Positions 55,687 to 64,000 of a stretch of DNA of 64,000 bases are shown piece after piece. The notes below the pieces were generated by a model, which searched no databases, was not told where the DNA came from, and saw only the letters and a program-made list of their open reading frames with translations. Made by a program: the position numbers and the translations under genes. The stretch comes from Coprinopsis marcescibilis (lineage: Eukaryota; Basidiomycota; Agaricomycetes; Agaricales; Psathyrellaceae), in NCBI GenBank assembly GCA_004369085.1, contig ML210201.1, positions 62,001-126,000 on the forward strand. The letters are read 5' to 3'. Every line of letters begins with the position of its first letter. Within the stretch, counting starts at the first letter, position 1.

Positions 55687-58370
55687 ACACTTTGTTTCTC
55701 GTTTTAAAACTTTGTTCTTTGTTGACCCGTTGTTTATTTTTATATCCCCTGCGCTTTCTCGAGATATCCTCTTTCTGTTCTGAACCTTTACGCAGCCCCT
55801 TTGTTTTGGTTCACCTATCTCTTGGTCACATCCACACACCACGCACACCACCATCACATATCCTGCATATTCTCTTCATCGTGTAGCATTCAATTCTCAC
55901 CCAGGCATTCCCTTTCACACAGTCCACCATGGATATTTTTCCATGCACTAACCCAGCTTTTCCGCCAACCCATCCATTGAACGAACTGTATATTTTTTTC
56001 GCTGTTGCATACCTTTTTACACCTATAGTATATAAGCCACCCTCCGACCACCTACGCTCATTTGGCTTCTGATCCACCTATTTGTTTCTTTTTTTGGGGA
56101 CTGCCAAATTTATTTCTGGTAGTTAGTAGTTAGTAGTAGTGTAGTTGCGATTGTGGCAACGAGTGTCACCCTGCCCTCCACACCTCTGGCCACAGCAACT
56201 TGGTGGTGTACTTTTCTGTTTACAGCGTTCTGTACATATTATACCTGTAGTACACACATTTGGACTTTGACGCAACGTTGCTGCGCTGTTCACTCACTTT
56301 GTTCTTTGCGAATTATGGACCCTTTTTAACGTTGGTGGTGGGCTGGTAGGTGACGTTGGCTCAAACCTACTTGGACTTTTATTTGCTACCCTTCTGATGT
56401 TGGTTTGACCTTTTTCTTGCGTTGTGCATGCCTACCTACCCTTTAATTTCGTCCTTTCTTTTGTGTTGTACCTATCCCTTTCCGACTGTGGTTCCAATGC
56501 GCCGCGGAACCGCGAACCCTCTGATGACGAGCATCGCTACGACCGGTCCCTGCACCCACGATTCATACCCCTCACGATTCACGACCCCTCTCCATCTCGC
56601 CTCCGACACTCTTCAAGTGGACCACCTGGTTCATTCTGACTCCCTTCAACCCCAAAAAGCGTGCATACATCACAGCGGTACCCCTCCCGACAAACGACGA
56701 TGTATTCCAATATATACCATAATTCTTGGAATTCGAGTCACTTGAATCCCGCCTACAACCTACAAGTACGACGGGAGGCGTCTCCCCGGGGATCTGCGGC
56801 GAATGGTATATTCCAAATTCCAAGTCAGCCGTCGTTCAATATTCCATTCGGGCCTTGGGATACGCCGCACGATCGATATCGCGGGTGGCATACGTCCGTC
56901 CATCCGGGTGGGCCTCATCGATTATATACTCTTTGGAGCGGTAATGCAACACTGGCTACTACCACGTTCCCTTCAACGAGTTATGGACAAAGTTCGTTGG
57001 AATTTTAGTCTGGATACCCCGTCCCCATCCGTATTTTCCTGCTTACTCGTTTTTGCCAACTCGAAGAAACGTTTCTGTGTTCTTCGGACAAATGTCGTTC
57101 TTTCCTTTCATTCTTGTGTCATTCAAGATTTTGACATCCCCGTGGGGGATGTTTTTAGCAACACGTTTTGCCGCGTTGCGTTGTTCGAGGCAGCCTGTCT
57201 GACAGGCTGTGCTTGTGACACCTGTACTGGTGTATGAGCGAGCGCAGGCCTCGATGGGGTGCATGGAAGGTCCTATTACTCTTCTGTGCCTAGAAGGGGG
57301 TTTTGCGGCTATTTGCAGATGTGGGTATCACCGGTGGTATGGTGTGCGTCGTTATCATATCTCCTTTCTACCACCCATACCCTCCTATACTTATCTACTT
57401 GACATTGTTCGTTTCTCGTCACTTTTCTTTCCTCCTTTGTCGTTTGTGCGGCTGTTTACTTGGGTTCTCCTCGCCTCGATACCCCTTGATCATCATACAT
57501 CATGCATCGTGCATCAACCTCGCTGCTTCTCAGCTTCGCCACTTCTGATGTTCTGTTTCTATCGCATCGATTCCTGGCTAAGCTATTCAATCCAATTCCG
57601 CATTGTATCTTAGATATACATATACCTCCTCTGAATTCGTCACTGATGTAACTTATTTCAGTAAACGCAGGTTTGTGTTAGCAACCGAACGAACACCCTT
57701 ATCATGATCAGCTATCGTTTTGTCGTATTCGCATCTTGGATGTTTAAACGCTTAAACGCCAATTGCCCCTCGTGACGACGGCTTCATCCTGTCGTTGATG
57801 AGCCCAGGGTGAGATATAAAACGAATAGGTGGAGTTTGCGTGACGATAGTTCGTTTATTAGGATTTTAGTTGGGAGGAACGATGGGAGAGGATCCACGTC
57901 TATACGAGTTTCGGCCGAATTATATCAGGCTCCTTGGAGTCTATATATGCGTATGCCTTTACACTTGATGGGCTTTCCCTCTTGTTCAAGATTACATGCA
58001 AAATTACAAGCTATAATGGGATATTTGTCTGTCTGGGGCAAGAAACGTAGTGATGACGGTACAGATGAATGCACTGGATGGTATACTTGAAGATACTTAC
58101 TGTATAAATAATTGCAATAAAAGGTTCAAAAAGAATTTCGTGCGTGTCGTCAGACGCGTCAATATTCGTGAATCGTCGTCCTCGAGCCCGCGGCGACGAG
58201 GTATTCGGAGTCAAGTTTTGGATGGAGGAACATCTTCAAGCCCACATTGGGACCCGAAACCAAACAGCCCCAAGCGCTGAATAAAGCGGCCCGCCCACTA
58301 AGCTCTAGGTAATTCACCTGGAGCACCAATTGCAAGTCGCCTATTGAATTGCACGAGGCAATTCCGGAAA
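55687..58370. other. Long stretch with a possible small interrupted gene
   Basis: The first 300 bases are 3' UTR of the 54096 gene, C/T-rich. A single reading frame is open from 56424 to 57008 except for one TGA at 56637-56639 (see findings); its second part has protein-like composition (AANGIFQIPSQPSFNIPFGP). Elsewhere, 57020-58370, nothing is seen. Confidence 0.4.
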
Positions 58371-59432
58371 TCACACCCGACAAAGCTGCCAAAACCCCTT
58401 GCCGAGCGCATTATCGCACCACAATTCCAGCTCGGTCCTCTGCTTCGGGATTTCAAACACAAAGACCCTCGCGTTGGTCGGATTCTTCCATATCCGCACG
58501 CCGGTGTTCCCCAAGTACGTCCTCTCCCGTACGAGAGCCACAGACCGCAGCTCTGGGTACTTTCCCTGGTCTTTCAAGACATCCGAAGCGACGTTGAATG
58601 AGTTTGCTTCACTGTTGACGTCCATATGCGTGGTGTTGTTGAACGCGAATGAGATTTGGGCGAGTTTGGGGAAAGACACCGTCCGGGGCGTGCGTTTGCC
58701 CACTAAGCGGAGGTGGGTGAGCTGTCTGAAGAACTGGTTGACGCTTGGGGAGACGAGGAGGTTGAACCATTCTTTCTCGCTGGTGTAGAGGAGGGTGAGC
58801 TGGTGGCATTGTGTGTGTTGGATCTGGTACCCGCGGAAGGCAGACGTGACCCCATCCTGCAGCATCCGGCCTGCGCATGCGAGTGAAACGATGTTTGTGC
58901 ATCTTCTGAGGATCCTAACTGCCATGGAGTAGTAGTCCTCGTGTAGAGGTGTCATCCAGAGGTGATGGACCAGTCCTGCGAGGCTGGGCTTCTGCTCCAG
59001 GAAATAGTCGAACGATACCACATGGTGTGCGTCGATTATTCTGATTGGGAGAAGGGGTAGGAGGGCTTGGTATGCCAGTACCTGCATAGGCTTTGACACC
59101 CGTACCAGCGCGGAAAAGGCGTCCGGCCACTCTGCGCAGTTCTCGATGATCATGACTCGCAATTCAGCGGGGAGCTTGTGGAAAGGGAATGGGCGGAGGG
59201 CGAATCGCCTTTGTCTTTCCTTGAGCTCCTGCTGGACGATACGTCGCCTGCGAGCTCGTTCCAGGCGTTCCAGGCGAGCATCAGTGTTCCCAATGTCTGG
59301 GTATATAGAGGTGTGTGCTGTGGTTATGTGGGATATGAGGAATGTGAATGCGAGGGGGATTATCACGATGCATGGCAAGACCCATCTCATTTCGGTGGTT
59401 GGGCCATTCAGATAAAGGGAATCTGAATGCAT
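58371..59432 (-). CDS. F-box-like protein with N-terminal membrane anchor
   Basis: A single open frame encodes 353 residues. It starts MHSDSLYLNGPTTEMRWVLP, then has a hydrophobic helix (VLPCIVIIPLAFTFLISHI) followed by a basic helix (LERLERARRRRIVQQELKER). Then an F-box-like segment begins at about residue 85 (FHKLPAELRVMIIENCAEW), followed by repeats of short strand-helix units similar to the variable region of basidiomycete F-box proteins (RILRRCTNIVSLACAGRML; FFRQLTHLRLVGKR). A membrane-anchored F-box protein is unusual; the start could be the second methionine (residue 15) with the anchor still present. It is divergent to, and shares a distant pattern with, the F-box-like gene at 59764. 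Confidence 0.7.
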   Translation of the reverse strand: MHSDSLYLNGPTTEMRWVLPCIVIIPLAFTFLISHITTAHTSIYPDIGNTDARLERLERARRRRIVQQELKERQRRFALRPFPFHKLPAELRVMIIENCAEWPDAFSALVRVSKPMQVLAYQALLPLLPIRIIDAHHVVSFDYFLEQKPSLAGLVHHLWMTPLHEDYYSMAVRILRRCTNIVSLACAGRMLQDGVTSAFRGYQIQHTQCHQLTLLYTSEKEWFNLLVSPSVNQFFRQLTHLRLVGKRTPRTVSFPKLAQISFAFNNTTHMDVNSEANSFNVASDVLKDQGKYPELRSVALVRERTYLGNTGVRIWKNPTNARVFVFEIPKQRTELELWCDNALGKGFWQLCRV

Positions 59433-59763
59433 GGCACGGGTTTTGTACTGATCATGGACAAGAGAAAGCCCAAAGTGATGTCAGATTGTGTTAATGCCGG
59501 TCGGTAAAGGCACGAGGCATATCTGATGGGACCCGGACAGGGGGCGTGTGGAAAGCACGGGCGCCTGTTTATATCATCCACGAAACGGGTTGTTCGGTGT
59601 TATTGACCTCGAGTCATCATAATCCTCGCCAGAGGGTCAGGGAACACTGGCGGTACCCTAGGTAAGCCTGTGGAATTGAATATATCTCCGGCCACGTATT
59701 CATTTATTTCCACTCGGATCCCTAACCCCCACACCCGCCCAGGTCACATTGGGCAGCCAAAAC
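59433..59763. promoter_or_regulatory. Divergent promoter between two F-box-like genes
   Basis: This 331-base gap separates start codons on opposite strands, so it must hold both promoters. I see no clear TATA pair. Confidence 0.5.
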
Positions 59764-60995
59764 ATGTCGGACGGAGGCTTGCTGCATTTGCCATCCGAGC
59801 TTCACGAGCTAATACTCCACCAAAAGGGACTCCAGGGCTCAGATCTCTACGCTCTTTCCAGAACCTGCAAAACGTTCAAGCAATTGGCTGAATACCGACT
59901 CTACACTCGGCCAGCAATCCCACACGCGCACCATGTCCTAACCTGGTCAAGAACGATGCTGGAGTACCCAGAGAGAGGGTCACGCGTCTACAGTCTAGCT
60001 TTTACTCCTTCGGAGCATGTACTGCTATCAGCTGGAGAGGACCTGAGGACAATACAGGCCGCGGTTGCGCTGTGCACCAACCTCGTCGAGCTGCATCTCG
60101 TACCAGAAGAAGATCGTGGTCCCCTTTCATACAGCTTTAACAACCTGTTCGGTCGATTGGATGTAGTGACTTTCAAGCACCTAAAGGTTTTCACCAACAC
60201 CTACTTCAGCTTTCGGGACGTCGCCCTTGACTTTGCACCATCGATCACGACGCTCTTTCTCAGCCCCTACCAGTGGCAGGGTATCCTCGCGTGGGGGTCG
60301 TATCTTCCGGGTTTACAGACGATCAGCATGCCAATGGAGACGTTCAGGGTTCTCGCGAGGTCGCCGACGACAAGGGGGATCGCCCATGCTGAACTATTCA
60401 TCGGAAACGGGAGCAACTGGAACTGGTCTGCGGTGGACGGGCGGGGGGAGATGCAGCATTTCGCCAAGACACTGAAGAGCCTGCGTCTGGTCAGGCTCGA
60501 TCCCAAGATGTACCCCTTCTGGGCGATGCACCTCGTGACAATAACGCGCACTGTGCCTGATCTCAAACACCTCGAGGTGTTGGATCTGACGATTGCAAGA
60601 GAGGTGAGTCCGCATTGAACGTCTGTGGGTTCCCGGGGCGCTGACGATATTGGTGGTCGCAGCATTCCCCAAGGATCTTCATCGACCGGCGACTCAATTA
60701 CGAGAACAAGCACCCAAATTCGCTGGAGACCCTGGTGATTAAACCATGCCAACTGGAGCTGATTCACAGGCAGACTGGAGTTCCCGTTGGCAGTGCATCT
60801 CCTTTTTCGTACTACGAGTTTGAGACGGAGAGCAGTAGGGTCAGTGCAATCATACGGCTGAAGCCGTTTTTCCCGGCTCTCAAGACCATGGTGTTCAAGC
60901 TGGATGCGATTTACCACTACTCCATAAAGGAAGGCGATCGGGTAATCGGCAAGGTGTTGAAAGAGTTTGATGATCAGGCTTGGATGAAAGCTTAG
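59764..60995 (+). CDS. F-box-like protein
   Basis: Exons 59764-60603 and 60663-60995 give 390 residues. The N-terminus MSDGGLLHLPSELHELILHQ, then DLYALSRTCKTFKQLAEYRL, is a short F-box-like motif. The rest alternates helices and strands like the degenerate leucine-rich region of basidiomycete F-box proteins (CTNLVELHLVPEED; TFKHLKVFTNTYFSF; HLEVLDLTIAREHSP; ALKTMVFKLDAIYHY). F-box proteins recruit substrates to SCF ubiquitin ligases; the target is not predictable. The ATG at 59764 is the first in frame with the motif. Confidence 0.78.
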
Positions 60996-61067
60996 TGAGG
61001 TTGTAGAGGCGGGTTATAGGTACAAAATGGTGATAATATTGATTGTGTAATGTCGGGGAAGCGGCTA

Positions 61068-61907
61068 TTAGGTCGGTATACAGGCTTTGTTGTGTATCCA
61101 ATCTATGATACCAATAACATTGAACAATCGAGTAAGCAGGTGAGCTAGAGAAACTTACCAATAGTGACATCCTCGAGGTGATCATCAAAGTCCCCAAAGT
61201 TCAAATGTAGCGACTGCTCGCGAACGAACCCCAATGCTGTCGTAGGGAGGTCAGGCGATGAGAGCTGGAACGAGGACTTTGTGGTGAAAGCCTCAGGGCT
61301 ACTGATGGCCTTCCAGTTATTGTCGTTGGGCCCAGATACCCAAGGCTACGGTGACAGCAGATAAGTAATCAAAGTCCCAGTAAAAAGGAGGTGGTACGTA
61401 CCTTGAGTGCAGCCTTCTCTGTCCCAAACTCTTGCCCGTCAATCTGATGAAGCAACAGGTTTCATTACGCCATTAGACCTGATTAGAGAGTAACATACAG
61501 CCAAGACGAAGGTGTCTGGGAATTTCTCTTTCAGTCGTTGAGCAATCTTCTCTCCGACAGGGCCCAAGCTGGTGTCTCCGAGTGCAGCACGGCCTTGATA
61601 ATACCCAACGACTTTGAGGCCAGCCTCTGTTGCGTATTGGTCTGCCTTGTAGTAGGAAGAAGTCAGAGAACATACATAAGACACAAATCCAGACTTTAGA
61701 ACTCACCAGGTCAAGGCCAATCTCCATCATAGGACTCAAGCTCGTCCAATGGTGCAGGAGAGGGATAGCGTCCTGCACATCAATCTGAGCGCCGTTACCG
61801 GCTTGTTTTCCTAGGAAAACACCATTTATCGTCTGGTGCGGATGTTTGGCAGCGTGAAAGTAAACTTTATAGTACGCTGTTGAGGAGAGGGTGACGGAGG
61901 GTGGCAT
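61068..61907 (-). CDS. EMC8: ER membrane protein complex subunit 8/9
   Basis: Five exons give about 210 residues, the usual length. It begins MPPSVTLSSTAYYKVYFHAA, then HPHQTINGVFLGK, PLLHHWTSLSPMMEIGLDL and, after an intron, ADQYATEAGLKVVGYYQGRA, GPVGEKIAQRLKEKFPDTFV. These are the conserved features of the EMC8/9 (UPF0172) MPN-like fold, which lacks the catalytic JAMM residues. It then continues through PWVSGPNDNNWKAI and HLEDVTI to DWIHNKACIPT. EMC8/9 is a cytosolic-side subunit of the complex that inserts membrane proteins in the ER. The last exon is small and its stop at 61068 was chosen as the only in-frame one following DWI. Confidence 0.9.
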
Positions 61908-62473
61908 GGCAGGTTGAGAGCGCAGTCTGCTCGTCGTGTAACGGGGCTCTGTCGCACGCGTGGGCTGCCATCACTTCTTGAACCACGACCACCATCATCT
62001 ACGCACTCAACGAACCTACACGAATAATGCATCTGTACTTATCCTCTCAGTGGAACCTCTGTTCGTATCTGCTTCAGATATCATGCTCGAAGAACAGGTA
62101 TGTCGCGATTTGGACTCGCCTATTGATTGGACTGGAATCTCCGGGTTCGAGCTCAAGCTTTCTGGGCAGCAAACTGAACTCCTAGCTTTCAAAGCGTAAC
62201 TTGAGAAGCACTTTCAGAAGACCATGAATACTCGCAAATATGGTGCTTGGTTACACGAGACTCGCTGGTGCCACTGGACGACGCTTTGACCACCAGGCCA
62301 CCAGCAACGGCCAGCCCGATGCGGAACGTGCTTGGACCATGACCGCCGTCGCGCTCTTGGGCTTGACCTCGAGGTATATAACCATGGCTCATCTGTGTCT
62401 TACAGCATCTTCTGGCTAGGATTCCTCAGTTAGGACTAATCTCACCCATTCTAACACACAGAACATCCCTACT
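61908..62473. promoter_or_regulatory. Divergent intergenic region
   Basis: The gap separates the EMC8/9 start and the 62474 gene. It contains the promoters of both; no other gene is supported. Confidence 0.4.
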
Positions 62474-63583
62474 ATGCGTGCTACAACCACAATTCCACCC
62501 TGCCCACCACTACCTGAGTACATGGCTACTTTCAAGACGATACTTCATAAATCAATCGTTATTGTACCTGCCCCACGCTGGGAAACGAAGGACGAAATCG
62601 ATTCGTACGCGAATACCTACCAGCCATACTTCCATGTACCGGATGGCATCATCTGCAACATGCAAAACCCCTGGCGTATTTCTCTACCCAATCTCTCGAC
62701 GAACTCGTGGAGCTACCGCGACCCCAATTCGTACGACCCCCCGTCTCCGTCTCCACCAGCCCCCGCTTCCTATGATTACAGGCAATTCGCCACCAAGATC
62801 GTCGAGAAGCCGCAGTGGTACAAGCACTTTCACACTGGCGTTCGTTGCACGCAGCCAGACACCTACGCGTCAAGGGTGAAGAGGTTGGTCCATGCTGGCT
62901 CTTGGGACACTACTGCGGAGATAAACGAACTGGTATATGCCTTTGTGGGGCGTGCGTCGATGTATTTCGTGGATGACAACTGTACTTTGGGCATCTTTGC
63001 GAGCGAGGTGTTGCACCAGTTCAAGTGCCAGTTTCCGGATATCTATGATCAGGTTTTGGAAAGGTTTTCGCGTATCCTTGTTGGGACCTTTATTGCTTGC
63101 TGGGATCAGGTGCGTTTCTTCTCGAGATTTTTTGTAATCCTTACGTTTTACTGACTTGAACTTGTTTTGCAGGCATGCCCGTGGTCTATCGCACGAAAGT
63201 CGGACATGGTCGAGATCAACAGCTACGTTCCTGCATCCGTCAACCTCTCCAAGTTCTTGGGCGAATGCATCGGATGTGGGATAGTCGATGTAGCAGAGGC
63301 CCGTGCGTGCTTGCGGGTCCTCATCTCGCAGATGACCTCTATCGAACATCTTGAAGCAATCTACCACATCATCTCCCGAGCTGGAGAATTCTTATGGGTA
63401 TCCGTCGAGAACCCTACCCGCGACATCCTGGAATTTCTCGGATTGTTGAAGGCGAACGTCGGCGCGATCGTTCACCCAGCTCAGACCAGGACCGGGGGTG
63501 TCGCCAAGGTCGATGCGAATGCACGATTTATCATGATTTCCCAGACTCTCCAGGTCAATCTTGTCGAGGCCAACCGTTTTTAA
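62474..63583 (+). CDS. Unrecognised protein, weakly MIF4G-like
   Basis: Exons 62474-63109 and 63173-63583 give 348 residues. The N-terminal 120 residues are Pro/Tyr-rich without a domain. From about residue 130 to the end the sequence looks helical: RVKRLVHAGSWDTTAEINEL, FASEVLHQFKCQFPDIYDQV, EARACLRVLISQMTSIEHLE, AIYHIISRAGEFLWVS, ENPTRDILEFLGLLKANVGA. The pattern of a cysteine-rich helix pair followed by SIEHLEAIYHIISRAG is like basidiomycete proteins distantly related to the MIF4G (eIF4G middle) HEAT domain. I am not sure of this. There is no signal peptide or membrane helix. Confidence 0.7.
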
Positions 63584-64000
63584 ACAAACACAAAATATTC
63601 AAACCATCCAGCGGACTAAGTATCGACTTCATCTTTATCTTTATCTCTACTCATTACCTTACCATTTGTATTTTTATGTTGCATGATGACTGACATGAAC
63701 ATTTACGCATATGTTTCTTTGAACACTATGATCATGATTACACCGAATCGTAGACGAGGATAAAACAGATACCGCGCAATGCTCAGGAAGCATTCGGTGA
63801 GGTATACGAAACGTGTAATGGTGTGTAAGATTAAAAAAAGGTTGTAGATTGGTAGATTGATGCGAATGGGAACTATTGGACAACCGCGAAAGAGTTTGGA
63901 CAATGAGGTTGTGTTGTTCTGGTCTGTCCAAGATGTGTGATCTTTCCTTTCTTTGCTCTTCGCCCAAATCCGGCGTTCTACTGGTATGGAGCAACCTGCT
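63584..64000. other. Edge region
   Basis: This is the 3' UTR of the 62474 gene and sequence up to the window edge; no gene is seen. Confidence 0.4.

Overview
The window is nuclear DNA of a mushroom-forming basidiomycete (Agaricomycetes). Genes are dense, on both strands, and broken by many 45-75 base GT-AG introns (a few GC-AG). Several families are typical of basidiomycetes: two kinds of fungal seven-helix membrane protein, F-box proteins with a propeller-like half, single-pass surface proteins, and very small CaaX proteins that start with MDSF. All gene models were spliced by eye from reading frame, splice sites and family motifs; none was tested by a search.

Layout. 1-2.0 kb: a 265-base foldback (MITE-like) element, then an intact seven-helix protein. 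3.1-5.0 kb: two tandem copies of a 57-residue CaaX peptide gene resembling a pheromone precursor. 5.8-7.2 kb: an intact short-chain dehydrogenase (SDR). 8.5-17.05 kb: a housekeeping block with the beta subunit of mitochondrial processing peptidase, a SepH/Cdc7-type kinase and mitochondrial ribosomal protein uL5. 17.6-19.6 kb: a second SDR with its NAD-binding core deleted, then a third CaaX peptide gene. The peptide and SDR genes therefore flank the housekeeping block in mirror order. 20.8-24 kb: a gene of unknown function and a decayed F-box gene. 24.8-28.6 kb: a DUF4139 protein with an RS-rich insert and an aryl-alcohol-dehydrogenase-like aldo/keto reductase with a homopolymer frame problem. 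29-37 kb: a DUF6533 seven-helix protein with microexons, a Qa-SNARE and a single-pass surface protein. 37.4-39.3 kb: an unrecognised protein. 39.8-49.7 kb: two tandem acyl-CoA ligases ending in AKL, then a Pex8-like protein ending in SRL, which together look peroxisomal. 50-64 kb: an unrecognised nuclear-looking protein, another surface protein, two divergent F-box-like genes, EMC8/9 and an unrecognised cytosolic protein.

The most unusual content is the CaaX peptide family. Each gene encodes two 26-residue modules, and each module ends in its own CaaX-like box. The three genes share an upstream sequence block, and no STE3-type receptor is visible in the window. This resembles the multi-cassette layout of rhodotorucine precursors but with a Gly-rich peptide. 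Whether these are true pheromones is inference.
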